A stretch of 36,944 nucleotides of DNA from a virus. Both the position numbers and the translations under genes were made by a program. Positions 8,402 through 15,449 of this stretch are shown piece after piece. Within the stretch, counting starts at the first letter, position 1. Each line of letters begins with the position of its first letter. The notes beneath the pieces are model-generated. The model was given only the letters and a program-made list of their open reading frames with translations. It made no database searches and was not told the origin of the DNA. The DNA is taken from the IMG/VR virus record IMGVR_UViG_3300024516_000004, positions 1 to 36,944 of that record; one strand, 5' to 3'.

Positions 8402-8663
8402 ATTCACACTACTAATCCATAACAAAGGTTGGAAGGTGCAAGATGCTTGTGATTATTGGGGTATACATTACGATACTTACAACAAACGCTGTAACTCTGT
8501 TAAGTTTCACAATCAATTAGAGAGTATGTGTTTAGGGCTAGAGGATAAAGGTAATGATGTAATATGGCGACCTGTTGATAGTCATAACGCTATAGCCGTA
8601 TATAACGAGGTTGCTAAGATGATGGAAAATACACCTACAACTTTCGAGGTTAAAACCAAATGA
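8394..8663 (+). CDS. Small helix-turn-helix-like protein
   Basis: The product is 89 aa. Residues about 10-40 (HNKGWKVQDACDYWGIHYDT then YNKRCNS) fit a Cro/XRE-like helix-turn-helix: a W-x-x-x-x-A-x-x-W-G-I turn followed by a recognition helix with Y-x-x-Y-x-K-R. The rest (HNQLESMCLGLEDKG) could be a supporting helix. It overlaps both neighbours (eight and four bases), so it is translationally coupled. A regulatory DNA-binding role inside the island is inferred; it could act at the palindrome at 8069-8082, but this is untested. Confidence 0.62.
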   Translation: MNKFTLLIHNKGWKVQDACDYWGIHYDTYNKRCNSVKFHNQLESMCLGLEDKGNDVIWRPVDSHNAIAVYNEVAKMMENTPTTFEVKTK

Positions 8664-8923
8664 AAACAGCAATATACATTGAAGATGGCATAGTTCAACT
8701 TGTTATCACTCCTGAGTCAGAGTTTGAAAAGAATGCTTTATCATCATTTGAGCAGAAAGAATTAGACGCCAAAGTATTTTCAGGTACGTTTTATGATTGT
8801 CGTGGTGGCTGGATTAGACAAACAGAGCATTATAGCTCACACATGATACACGATGAAAGCCGCGACAAGAGTATGATAATAACTTTAAGGGAAGATAAGG
8901 AGGTTAAATCAAATGAGCAATAA
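8660..8923 (+). CDS. Conserved small phage protein (MKTAIYIEDG type)
   Basis: The product is 87 aa. It begins MKTAIYIEDGIVQLVITPES, a start seen in a group of small phage proteins of unknown function, and includes GTFYDCRGGWIRQ. The predicted structure is mixed beta strands. It overlaps the previous stop by ATGA and the next start by 11 bases, with GGAGG upstream of the next gene inside its 3' end. No enzymatic residues stand out. Confidence 0.65.
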   Translation: MKTAIYIEDGIVQLVITPESEFEKNALSSFEQKELDAKVFSGTFYDCRGGWIRQTEHYSSHMIHDESRDKSMIITLREDKEVKSNEQ

Positions 8924-9110
8924 AGAAGGGTTAAAGACTGCGATATTATTAATCGACAATAGAAAGGCTGAGATCAAAAAGGATCTAGAGATATTAAATA
9001 AAGCTAAGAAGCTATTAGGGGATGATGCTGTGACTATCAAGTATGCAAACCTTGTTGATATTTCTTGTGAATTAACAATATTAAAAGGTGATATGGTGGA
9101 TTTACTATGA
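8913..9110 (+). CDS. Hypothetical small helical protein
   Basis: The product is 65 aa and predicted to be almost entirely helical with alternating charges (DNRKAEIKKDLEILNKAKKL), suggesting a short coiled-coil dimer. A strong ribosome site (AAGGAGG) lies 10 bases upstream of the ATG. It ends in an ATGA overlap with the following gene. Its function is unknown. Confidence 0.65.
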   Translation: MSNKEGLKTAILLIDNRKAEIKKDLEILNKAKKLLGDDAVTIKYANLVDISCELTILKGDMVDLL

Positions 9111-9463
9111 CTAACGAAATGAAATTACTCAGGGCTTTTATAGAAGCTAGTGGGTTTGATATTACAGACGTTCCGACACCTGAAAGCATCATTGAACGAG
9201 ACGAGTATATTAAACTTGGTTGTGCTTTTGATCCAAAGCTTGAATATGATTACAAAGTAACTAAGAAGCTAACTGAGACTATATCAGCAACCAAAATAGG
9301 TATTGACCCCCGTATAATAGAAAGACAAAACAATCGTGATGTTATCGTAGAAAAGCTAAAGGGTATTATCTTTATGGCGCTAAAAAAAGCAGGTAAGGAA
9401 CCAAAGAAAGACACAAGAATCATCATCAACCACCACATAAACGAGGCCATTAGAAACCTATGA
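9107..9463 (+). CDS. Hypothetical protein
   Basis: The product is 118 aa. A conserved-looking N-terminus (MKLLRAFIEASGFDITDVPTPES) is followed by a short beta/loop part with FDPKLEYDYKVTKK and a helical C-terminus. It has no cysteine pairs or membrane segments. It is joined by ATGA overlaps to both neighbours (9107-9110 and 9460-9463). No family is recognised; it belongs to the co-translated island. Confidence 0.65.
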   Translation: MTNEMKLLRAFIEASGFDITDVPTPESIIERDEYIKLGCAFDPKLEYDYKVTKKLTETISATKIGIDPRIIERQNNRDVIVEKLKGIIFMALKKAGKEPKKDTRIIINHHINEAIRNL

Positions 9464-9711
9464 ACAAATATGAAATAGTAGACGGATTAGGGGTATCGCG
9501 AGAGGTATCAGCTAGCTACTTCAAAGTAGAGGGTGAGTATATTGTGTTTTATGTTAGTACCCTTTTTGTAGGTGCACTCGAGGATATAACCACACATAAG
9601 CCAGTCTATCTATGCTCTAACATTCTCGAGGTGATATTACTTGAAGATAAAGATATGGCATCATTTTTCGATGAAGTATTAAAAAGGCAGGTAACTAACC
9701 ATGAAACTTAA
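9460..9711 (+). CDS. Hypothetical protein
   Basis: The product is 83 aa with a beta-rich, hydrophobic middle (YIVFYVSTLFVGALEDI) and an acidic C-terminal helix (LEDKDMASFFDEVLK). The middle is not long or uniform enough to be a confident membrane span. It overlaps the upstream gene by ATGA, and its end overlaps the next small gene by 11 bases. Its function is unknown. Confidence 0.6.
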   Translation: MNKYEIVDGLGVSREVSASYFKVEGEYIVFYVSTLFVGALEDITTHKPVYLCSNILEVILLEDKDMASFFDEVLKRQVTNHET

Positions 9712-9868
9712 ACTTACACCACAATGCGTATGGCACAAATGGTTTGCTTGGCATCCTGTTAGAATACAAGGTGATGAGCTTGTATGGCTTGAGTATGTGC
9801 AACGCTGGCATGCTAAAACTGCCGCTTGCCCTTTACAATATAGAGGTTTGCATGATGAAGATGTATAA
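9701..9868 (+). CDS. Tryptophan-rich 55-aa phage protein
   Basis: The product is 55 aa with a striking aromatic composition: VWHKWFAWHPV at residues 10-20, then VWLEYVQRWH. Small phage proteins with the W-x-K-W-F-A-W-x-P-V motif followed by G-x-x-V-W-L-E are recurrent in tailed phages and remain of unknown function. The ATG lies within the end of the preceding gene, with AGG upstream. The stop lies inside the next gene. The distinctive motif makes it a confident gene despite its size. Confidence 0.7.
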   Translation: MKLKLTPQCVWHKWFAWHPVRIQGDELVWLEYVQRWHAKTAACPLQYRGLHDEDV

Positions 9869-10037
9869 CAACTTTAAGTGTTCAAAGTCTAACGTGATAT
9901 TTGAGAGGCTAATAGATAATAGTATCAAGGCGCTTGATTGTGACTGTGGTGCTGATGCCATCAGGACACTATCAGCACCTAAGTATTTTGGTAATAGCTG
10001 TGGTAAGTCTCCGTCAACTAGTAATAGGAAGGGTTAA
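9852..10037 (+). CDS. FmdB-like zinc-ribbon remnant, 61 aa
   Basis: The product is 61 aa. The pattern YNNFKC, VIFERL, LDCDCGADAIRTLSAPKYFG (residues 5-10, 15-20, 28-47) aligns by eye with FmdB-type regulators (Y-F-x-C-x-x-C-x-x-x-F-E then C-x-x-C-G then R-x-LSAP). The first zinc knuckle is degraded: only C10 remains and the partner is replaced (CSKSN). The second is CDCG rather than CPxCG, so zinc binding is doubtful. ATG 9852 is chosen because AGGT precedes it; a longer upstream frame lacks a ribosome site. Confidence 0.62.
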   Translation: MMKMYNNFKCSKSNVIFERLIDNSIKALDCDCGADAIRTLSAPKYFGNSCGKSPSTSNRKG

Positions 10038-10038
10038 G

Positions 10039-10197
10039 ATGATTGCATATATATTATTAAGCTACGTGTTTATGTTTGTGTGGTGCGTTGTGGTGTTATT
10101 CATTAAAGACCTTGACACTAAAGAGGTGTTTAAGATTTGGGTATTATCACCTTTATCAATGCCTTTGATTTTAGTGTGTAAGTTTATTAACTGGTGA
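10039..10197 (+). CDS. Small two-span membrane protein
   Basis: The product is 52 aa. Residues 1-22 (AYILLSYVFMFVWCVVVLFI) and about 33-50 (IWVLSPLSMPLILVCKFI) are predicted membrane segments joined by a charged loop (KDLDTKEVFK). The ATG follows a GGAAGGG ribosome site directly after the previous stop. Possible roles include membrane anchoring or superinfection interference, but nothing specific is shown. Confidence 0.6.
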   Translation: MIAYILLSYVFMFVWCVVVLFIKDLDTKEVFKIWVLSPLSMPLILVCKFINW

Positions 10198-10202
10198 TTG
10201 AT

Positions 10203-10451
10203 ATGAATGATTTTATGGACAAAGAACAGCGAATTGAACATATGTTATCTTGTGCCATTGACGAGATTCGCCGCCTTAATAAACAAATAGAAACTTATAG
10301 GTACGCCCTTGCTGAGTCTAACGAATGGTTAATTGCCAGTGAGGGTATAGACCTTTGTTATCATATGGATAGTGAGCCAAAGGATAAGCAGTTAGTTAGG
10401 GAGCTGTTAGATAACATTATCAGCGAGCCTAAACAGCGACAGGGTGAATAA
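10203..10451 (+). CDS. Hypothetical coiled-coil protein
   Basis: The product is 82 aa (from ATG 10203; an alternative GTG at 10194 would add three residues and overlap the previous stop as GTGA). The N-terminal half (EQRIEHMLSCAIDEIRRLNK) is a long amphipathic helix and the remainder is acidic. It belongs to the group of small phage proteins with a helical heptad start and a charged tail. No function is assigned. The start choice is uncertain because neither candidate has a good ribosome site. Confidence 0.55.
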   Translation: MNDFMDKEQRIEHMLSCAIDEIRRLNKQIETYRYALAESNEWLIASEGIDLCYHMDSEPKDKQLVRELLDNIISEPKQRQGE

Positions 10452-10452
10452 T

Positions 10453-10623
10453 ATGGATACCTTTAAAGTTATTGCTGTACTTGTTGCGATTGCAATATTT
10501 ACATGGGGGTTTTGGCCTAACAGGAAAGCCAACACTATTAAAAAGATAAGAATTAAAGCTTATTCAAGCAGGTATTACAGTTGGTTTGCTTTTGTTGATA
10601 TGGAGCGTGAAGGTTTAGTTTAA
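10453..10623 (+). CDS. Small membrane protein converging on terminase
   Basis: The product is 56 aa. Residues 4-21 (FKVIAVLVAIAIFTWGFW) form one membrane segment, followed by a basic tail (NRKANTIKKIRIKAYSSRYY). It starts one base after the upstream stop, and its own TAA overlaps the terminase stop on the other strand by four bases. It closes the rightward island. A topology with a short outside N-terminus or a cytoplasmic basic tail is likely. Its function is unknown. Confidence 0.55.
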   Translation: MDTFKVIAVLVAIAIFTWGFWPNRKANTIKKIRIKAYSSRYYSWFAFVDMEREGLV

Positions 10624-12074
10624 ACAACGTTAGCCGCACCATAGTTTAACTTCTTGCGCTTTTTCTTTAGTGGTGGCACGAACATCAGCATCATTAAAGA
10701 ATCAGCCATACCGGGGGAGTCTATCCCTTGGCTTTTCATTTCCTGCTTATTCATTAATTGCTGTAATCCGTTGCTGTTATTCTTTCTTGGTATTCTACAT
10801 AGCTCAGACCTTAGCGCTGGTATGCTTTCTATACCGTCACTATCAAAGCTTATCATCTCACTTGGGTCAACATATTCTCCTTTAACAACGCACCGGTAAG
10901 TGTTGTAGCATCTATCAGCTAACAGGATATAGTATTGCGCTCTGTTATTTTTAAATACTTCGGCGTTCGTTAGGTCGTTCTTCTTATCACCATAGCCTGA
11001 TTGATATATTTTCTCTGCGTTGTCCTGCCCCTTACCAGATAGTGAACCCTTGAACATTTGATACTTAATACTTGTTCCATCTAGGTTATTAGATACTTGA
11101 CGCTTAAGACCTGCACCCATTCCGTCACCATCCCACACAAACCAATCAGCTTTATGATCTCTTGCTAAATTAGTGGCCCAATCACAACCTACATCAATTT
11201 CACCCGTGTTCTTTTCGTAGATGTGTTGAACAATTGAGCCGTGACGCATAGCATAACCTTTGTTGTCGTTACCGGTATCGCTTGGGTCATGTGCTGCCAC
11301 CCTTACACCTAGCGGTTTGAATACTTCTTTTAACTTATCTATCTTATGAGCATCTACGCAAGCATCGAACCATTCAGCTTTAATAATTGAATCCTCGACC
11401 TCATCATTAAACTTACCTTCCCATATCCAATCGTATTTGGCGCGTGATAGGTTATGATAATCCCATACCCTTAATGTTTCTTGCTCTGAATTCCACCACG
11501 GATTGTCTCGCCAGTTAACAACAATGATTAAATGTAGGTCATCTTCATAATAACCATTACGCTCTAGCTCTCTAAGGTATGGCACTATAAAACGCTGTGA
11601 GAATGGATCGGCACTTGATTGAGGGTTAGCACTAAACCAACACTCCGCGCCTGGGTTTCTTAGTATGGTAGGCAATAGTTTATCGATAGATGCTTGGCTC
11701 ATTGTCTGAGCTTCTTCAAACCATGAATATTTATAGCCTTGAGCTGATTGAATAGAGTTAGGGTTTCTTGATGCCCCTTTGTACGAAGTTACCGCACCGT
11801 CTGGTGATATAATTCTTTTCTCTTGTACGTTCCAACCCTCAAGCATTAAACGGTCGTTAATTGAACCCTCGAATACTCTGTGTACTGAATCACTGATAGA
11901 GTCTTGAAATTCACGCAAGCAATATATATCTGCTTTCTCTGTTGCCATCTTAAAAGTTAAAGCGTCACCAATACCGATAGACTTACCTGAACCCCTACCG
12001 CCTATGGCTATTTTTAGTTGCTTCTTCTTTGTTATGAATGGTTCTAGCTTTTTATTAATCTTGAGGAGTGGCAT
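10620..12074 (-). CDS. terL: Terminase large subunit (headful packaging motor)
   Basis: The product is 484 aa. The ATPase half has Walker A GGRGSGKS (residues 25-32), Walker B with catalytic Glu in YSWFEEAQ (116-123) and a coupling motif SANPQS (148-153). The nuclease half has acidic residues in AAHDPSDTGND (D263/D266) and WDGDGMGAG (D315/D317), as in Sf6/P22-type terminases. That group packages by headful from concatemers, which agrees with the circularly permuted map. The start overlaps the small-subunit gene by 20 bases. The gene ends in a four-base convergent overlap with the rightward island. Confidence 0.93.
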   Translation of the reverse strand: MPLLKINKKLEPFITKKKQLKIAIGGRGSGKSIGIGDALTFKMATEKADIYCLREFQDSISDSVHRVFEGSINDRLMLEGWNVQEKRIISPDGAVTSYKGASRNPNSIQSAQGYKYSWFEEAQTMSQASIDKLLPTILRNPGAECWFSANPQSSADPFSQRFIVPYLRELERNGYYEDDLHLIIVVNWRDNPWWNSEQETLRVWDYHNLSRAKYDWIWEGKFNDEVEDSIIKAEWFDACVDAHKIDKLKEVFKPLGVRVAAHDPSDTGNDNKGYAMRHGSIVQHIYEKNTGEIDVGCDWATNLARDHKADWFVWDGDGMGAGLKRQVSNNLDGTSIKYQMFKGSLSGKGQDNAEKIYQSGYGDKKNDLTNAEVFKNNRAQYYILLADRCYNTYRCVVKGEYVDPSEMISFDSDGIESIPALRSELCRIPRKNNSNGLQQLMNKQEMKSQGIDSPGMADSLMMLMFVPPLKKKRKKLNYGAANVV

Positions 12075-12363
12075 TAATAAACTCTACTGTCCACTTACCG
12101 TCAGTCTTAAACGTTTCACCGTCAGCGTTTTTAATTTCTACTGATTTTTCATCAGGAAGGTATTTTTTAAGGAGCGCTAAACGTGTTGAAGTTGCTGAAT
12201 TTAATCGAGATACCATGACACCATCAAGCTCTAATGCCTCATCCTCTAGTTTTTCAAGGTTATCAAAGATGTGCGATAGCTTACCCCTCTCGGCTAAGTA
12301 TCGTTTTAATTCCTCTCTGTTTATCTCTCTTCGCTTTGCAGCGGTATTAGCTTTTGAAGCCAT
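12055..12363 (-). CDS. terS: Terminase small subunit
   Basis: The product is 102 aa. It is a charged helical protein (KRREINREELKRYLAERGKL, then LEDEALELDGVMVSRLNSAT) ending in KWTVEFINATPQD. Size, composition and a 20-base overlap with the large subunit fit a DNA-recognition small terminase. It would bind the packaging initiation site, often located within or near its own gene in P22-type phages. No separate pac site is evident by eye. Confidence 0.78.
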   Translation of the reverse strand: MASKANTAAKRREINREELKRYLAERGKLSHIFDNLEKLEDEALELDGVMVSRLNSATSTRLALLKKYLPDEKSVEIKNADGETFKTDGKWTVEFINATPQD

Positions 12364-12399
12364 AGTGTCATTCCTATTAAGGTTCTTGACTGGTTAAAA

Positions 12400-12462
12400 T
12401 TACTTTTTCTTTTTGTGCGTCTTGGTTCGTTGACCACGTTTAGGTTTTGTTTTATGTACCAT
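12400..12462 (-). CDS. Tiny lysine-rich peptide, 20 aa
   Basis: This 20-aa ORF (MVHKTKPKRG then QRTKTHKKKK) fills the 100-bp gap before the terminase small subunit. Its ATG is three bases after the stop of the preceding gene, so it could be translated by reinitiation. Eleven of 20 residues are Lys, Arg or His. It has no good ribosome site and could be chance, although similar basic mini-proteins occur in virion modules. Confidence 0.35.
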   Translation of the reverse strand: MVHKTKPKRGQRTKTHKKKK

Positions 12463-12465
12463 GAT

Positions 12466-12888
12466 TTATACCAGTGTAAATAATGTAGCTTGTACGTCCA
12501 GTGTAAATGTTTCAGTATCGGCCAATGTCAAGCTTGAGCCTCTATCATAAAAACTGATTAATGGGTCTGCTGGGCTTGTTGGCGTATCGTTATATAATAC
12601 TACATATCTGAATGGGCCAATTGAGCCACCAGAAGCAGTAAATACAACATCAGCTGTTGGTACTAGTGAATATGTGCCGCTTGTTTGCGTTGAGCTTGTA
12701 ATAGCCACTGCTGTGCCACCTGCTGTATATCCATTACCTGCCGCTATTTCAGTTAGGTTAGCTTTAACGCTATTTGTGGCTAATGGCGTGGTATTTGTTA
12801 GTAAAAACTTTAACGTGTTAGCGCTTAAGTCATGTACACCATTGGCTAAGTCTGCCACTGTTTGATTGAATTTCTGATAGCTTGCCAT
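12466..12888 (-). CDS. Conserved virion-associated protein (MASYxKFN type)
   Basis: The product is 140 aa. The sequence pattern SYQKFNQTVADLANGVHDLS, LKFLLTNTTPLATN, LTEIAAGNGYTAGG, GPFRYVVLYNDT and ISFYDRGSSLTL is typical of a beta-rich phage protein family found near head and packaging genes, usually annotated only as structural. It precedes terminase in a late operon and has no signal peptide. A head decoration or appendage function is plausible but unproven. Confidence 0.75.
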   Translation of the reverse strand: MASYQKFNQTVADLANGVHDLSANTLKFLLTNTTPLATNSVKANLTEIAAGNGYTAGGTAVAITSSTQTSGTYSLVPTADVVFTASGGSIGPFRYVVLYNDTPTSPADPLISFYDRGSSLTLADTETFTLDVQATLFTLV

Positions 12889-12889
12889 G

Positions 12890-13891
12890 TTATTTATCCG
12901 TCCAGTTAGTTATTACAGGTGTTTTATCACCCCATAAAGTAACAACGCTAGGCTTATCAGTCCAGATGTTACCAGTATTGCTAAATTCTATATCCGTTCC
13001 CTGTATTATATAACTTCCTGCTTCAATTGTCATACCCCTTGTAATTGCAAAGTTTATTGCAGTTCCAGTTAATGCGTATGAGTCTGTATTTACCTGTGTT
13101 TTTATTGCTGTTTGTATTAGTGTACCGGTTAATAAATACGAGCCTGGGTCTATTGTTATTGTTTGTGATGTAGGAGGATCGACAAGTATTATGTCTGTGC
13201 CGGTATAAGCGTAAGCGCCTGTTGATATAATCTCTCTATAATCTGCCTTAAGATTTACATCAGTACCAGTTAAAGAATAACTTCCGCTATCTAGTGTTAC
13301 TGTTATACCGCTACCACCTATATCAATCCATGCGCTACCAGGCTCACCAAGTGCTGCTGTTGGCATGTTTACGCCTGTAGCATCATTCCCACTTATAGTA
13401 TCGGTAATGACAGGTGTTCCGGCTGTGTGAACTGAATCGTTTGGCCTCCAATCGTTAGCTGTTCCGTTTGTTATGTATTCTATCTGACCTGATAAGGACA
13501 CTTGCTGATCAAACCCACCTATGGCATTAGGGGTATATCCTAATGTTGATGATATAGTGCCTATTACAGCACCATCCAACCTAACCTCGTACGATGAAGA
13601 GCTAGTTCTATCTAACTCTAAAACAAACCAAACATTTAGCGCTGGCTGTGTGTATCCTGTCGATACTCTGTGGTTTTGAGTGCTATTCCCTAGCCTGACG
13701 TTAATGTCATTTGAGCCGACCTCTAACAATGACAAAAATCCATCATCACGACCTGTTAGTCTATAAGTTCCTGCGGCGTTACCTGAAAAGCCCCTAGCCC
13801 TTATTGTTAGCACTTCACCAACAGCCAAATCCATTTGACTATCCATCGCACAATAATCATCGTTACCATCGAATTCTAATACAATAGTCAT
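12890..13891 (-). CDS. LamG-like appendage protein with two tandem-repeat tracts
   Basis: The product is 333 aa. Residues 1-145 look like a concanavalin/LamG jelly-roll: LEFDGNDDYCAM, NVWFVLELDRTSSSSYEVRL and IGGFDQQVSLSGQIEYI. Residues 203-302 hold five imperfect repeats of about 20-25 aa sharing G(S/A)Y-x-L-T-G-T-x-I (near 203, 225, 250, 270 and 292). The last 24 residues contain a ten-residue period of W-x-D-K (W310, W320, W330). Such proteins are usually virion surface appendages that bind glycans. It overlaps the upstream 111-aa gene by ATGA. The repeat tract could vary in copy number. Confidence 0.72.
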   Translation of the reverse strand: MTIVLEFDGNDDYCAMDSQMDLAVGEVLTIRARGFSGNAAGTYRLTGRDDGFLSLLEVGSNDINVRLGNSTQNHRVSTGYTQPALNVWFVLELDRTSSSSYEVRLDGAVIGTISSTLGYTPNAIGGFDQQVSLSGQIEYITNGTANDWRPNDSVHTAGTPVITDTISGNDATGVNMPTAALGEPGSAWIDIGGSGITVTLDSGSYSLTGTDVNLKADYREIISTGAYAYTGTDIILVDPPTSQTITIDPGSYLLTGTLIQTAIKTQVNTDSYALTGTAINFAITRGMTIEAGSYIIQGTDIEFSNTGNIWTDKPSVVTLWGDKTPVITNWTDK

Positions 13892-14223
13892 GACGTGTAA
13901 TTCTTAGGGTTTATATACCATTCGCTGTTGAGGTCGTCTTTCATGGTTTTATATTCGCTTACTTTTAACTCGTATGAGCTATAAAGGATTGCTTGAACGC
14001 ATTGAGCAGGGTCAGGCTCACCCCTGCATAAATAAAGTAAATAGTTCTCAGCTTGGCATAGTGTTTTAGGTAGGGTTACATTTTCATTTTCATCAACAAC
14101 ATACCCGTCAATCTGGCGCTTTGTTCTGTCTAAGTTGAATATACCCTTATTAAATCGGGTGTTTAATTCTATTACTGAATCGGGAATAGTTGACATTAAG
14201 AGTATTAACCGGTTGTGTGCCAT
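13888..14223 (-). CDS. Hypothetical protein of the late region
   Basis: The product is 111 aa. The C-terminal two thirds is helical with TLCQAENYLLYLCRGEPDPA and VSEYKTMKDDLNSEWYINPKN. It has no signal peptide; the first residues (LILLMSTIPDS) are hydrophobic but short. AAGGG precedes the ATG. It is coupled by ATGA to the LamG-like gene and may assist it, for example as a connector or chaperone, which is inference from adjacency. Confidence 0.65.
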   Translation of the reverse strand: MAHNRLILLMSTIPDSVIELNTRFNKGIFNLDRTKRQIDGYVVDENENVTLPKTLCQAENYLLYLCRGEPDPAQCVQAILYSSYELKVSEYKTMKDDLNSEWYINPKNYTS

Positions 14224-14244
14224 TGTATAACCCTTATTGTGATG

Positions 14245-14451
14245 TTATTTTTTAGAATCTTTCTTGAAGTCGCGATAGTGTTTGATAAATAATAGCGTGA
14301 GTATACCAAGGCCGATTATTTTACCAACTCCGTCAACTAAAGGTTCGCCCCAATCTAACCAGAAAGGACTTGAAAAGAATCCTGCTAATGCGATATGAGT
14401 TTTTGGGCTATTCGCTACGTCTGCCGCTATCTGCTTTAGTTCTTCGCTCAT
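14245..14451 (-). CDS. Small holin-like membrane protein
   Basis: The product is 68 aa. It has an amphipathic N-terminus (SEELKQIAADVANSPKTHIA), a semi-hydrophobic segment around 22-34 and a clear membrane span at about 42-58 (GKIIGLGILTLLFIKHY), then a basic tail (RDFKKDSKK). Size and charge distribution are typical of phage holins or antiholins. It overlaps the upstream membrane-protein gene by ATGA and lies in the lysis region with an endolysin and a second holin candidate. Confidence 0.62.
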   Translation of the reverse strand: MSEELKQIAADVANSPKTHIALAGFFSSPFWLDWGEPLVDGVGKIIGLGILTLLFIKHYRDFKKDSKK

Positions 14452-14909
14452 TGCTTTTTACTCGACGCTGTTTTACACATTGTATCACACGCTTTGTTGC
14501 TATTAAAACCATGTAAGAAAGCCAAAGGATGTTGGTTATTATCTCTACTGCTTCCATGTGTTAATAGTCTCATTGAGATAGCGATTAGTTGGATAATAAT
14601 TATTATACCAGAAATAACGTTATATAAATCAGGTGAATAATAATTTACCCATAAGTAAAAGCCTAAAACGTTTACAGGGACTAGTACAAATGCGCAAATA
14701 GCAGCAATTTTATATTTGTATTGAAGGAACATGCCAGAAATGAGATTTAGCGCAGCCGTTAACGAGTAGTAAAATGTTGCACTTGTGTCAATTATGAATA
14801 GGCTATAAATTACTTTTGCTGAAATAAAAATAAAAGCGCCCTCTCGGGTCGCCTTATTAATTAATAGCAATACACAAATGAATAATATTGCCCAATCCAT
14901 GTAAATCAT
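14448..14909 (-). CDS. Multi-span membrane protein of the lysis region
   Basis: The product is 153 aa. Four to five hydrophobic segments (about 5-17, 24-40, 47-63, 67-90 and 97-113) are followed by a polar C-terminal tail of 40 residues (SSRDNNQHPLAFLHGF, then CDTMCKTASSKKQ). It starts in a TAATG overlap with the 42-aa gene and ends in ATGA with the small holin-like gene. It matches no lysis protein I can name. A different frame over its last third encodes another possible small membrane protein (14408-14557), so the exact C-terminus deserves caution. Confidence 0.62.
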   Translation of the reverse strand: MIYMDWAILFICVLLLINKATREGAFIFISAKVIYSLFIIDTSATFYYSLTAALNLISGMFLQYKYKIAAICAFVLVPVNVLGFYLWVNYYSPDLYNVISGIIIIIQLIAISMRLLTHGSSRDNNQHPLAFLHGFNSNKACDTMCKTASSKKQ

Positions 14910-15037
14910 TAGCTGGTTCTAGCTCTGGCGACAGCTCTAGCTTTTGCTAATTTCTTGGCTTTTTCTTTCACTTCATCTTCCTCGACTTGTGCCGCTGTGC
15001 GTCTTGGTCTTGTTTTTCCGTGTCCGCCTACTGTCAT
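14909..15037 (-). CDS. Small basic helical protein, 42 aa
   Basis: The product is 42 aa: an N-terminal MTVGGHGKTRPRRTAA segment followed by a charged helix (VEEDEVKEKAKKLAKARAVA) and an Arg-rich end. An AAGGA ribosome site lies eight bases upstream, and its stop overlaps the next start as TAATG, both strong evidence of a real gene. A candidate extended -10 promoter lies 34 bases upstream. The function is unknown; the basic helix suggests nucleic-acid or membrane-surface binding. Confidence 0.6.
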   Translation of the reverse strand: MTVGGHGKTRPRRTAAQVEEDEVKEKAKKLAKARAVARARTS

Positions 15038-15070
15038 GGTGTTATTCCTTGGTTGGGTTGGTTTGGCTCT

Positions 15071-15079
15071 ATTATATCA
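15071..15079 (-). promoter_or_regulatory. Extended -10 promoter candidate (leftward)
   Basis: The minus strand reads TGATATAAT, a perfect extended -10 (TGnTATAAT), just after the holin stop and 34 bases before the 42-aa gene. The -35 region is poor, which extended -10 promoters tolerate. It could drive the genes from here to terminase. Confidence 0.45.
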
Positions 15080-15448
15080 CTATTTACCTTTGATTGTATT
15101 TGCATAGTTAACACCGAATGAGGCGCTTACTATTACACCGAATAAGGTTGTGATAGGTAAGAATAAATCAGTCCATTTACTTGTGGCTGCTGCTATTGCC
15201 TTTGCTTCACCATAGCCAAAGCTTTCGCATATTAGTAAGAATGCGGCCACGACTATATAAAATATATAAAGCCCGGTAACAGCCTTGGATAAATCACGCC
15301 TCATTATTCCATTAGGATCAAGCGCTTTAATCATAACAACTTTAGCCTCCGCGCTTTCTTGTTCTGTTTCTATCCACTCGGACGCGATGTTTTCAATTGA
15401 TTTAATAACGCCAGCACCTGAGAATAAAGCCTTAATTGCACCAATCAC
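15080..15448 (-). CDS. Holin, 3TM (GTA-holin-like)
   Basis: The product is 122 aa. An amphipathic N-terminal region (IGAIKALFSGAGVIKSIENI) and an acidic stretch are followed by DPNGIMRRDLSKAV, a membrane span at 56-76 (TGLYIFYIVVAAFLLICESF) and a second at 94-114 (DLFLPITTLFGVIVSASFGV). This is the organisation of the three-TM gene-transfer-agent holin family. The start is GTG at 15448, chosen for the AGGGG ribosome site six to seven bases upstream; the overlapping ATG is in a frame that stops at once. The endolysin gene is just upstream. Confidence 0.78.
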   Translation of the reverse strand: MIGAIKALFSGAGVIKSIENIASEWIETEQESAEAKVVMIKALDPNGIMRRDLSKAVTGLYIFYIVVAAFLLICESFGYGEAKAIAAATSKWTDLFLPITTLFGVIVSASFGVNYANTIKGK

Positions 15449-15449
15449 A

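Noticed and set aside
12068-12397. 109-aa rightward frame opposite the terminase small subunit
   Set aside because: It is an antisense shadow of a recognised gene with no ribosome site.
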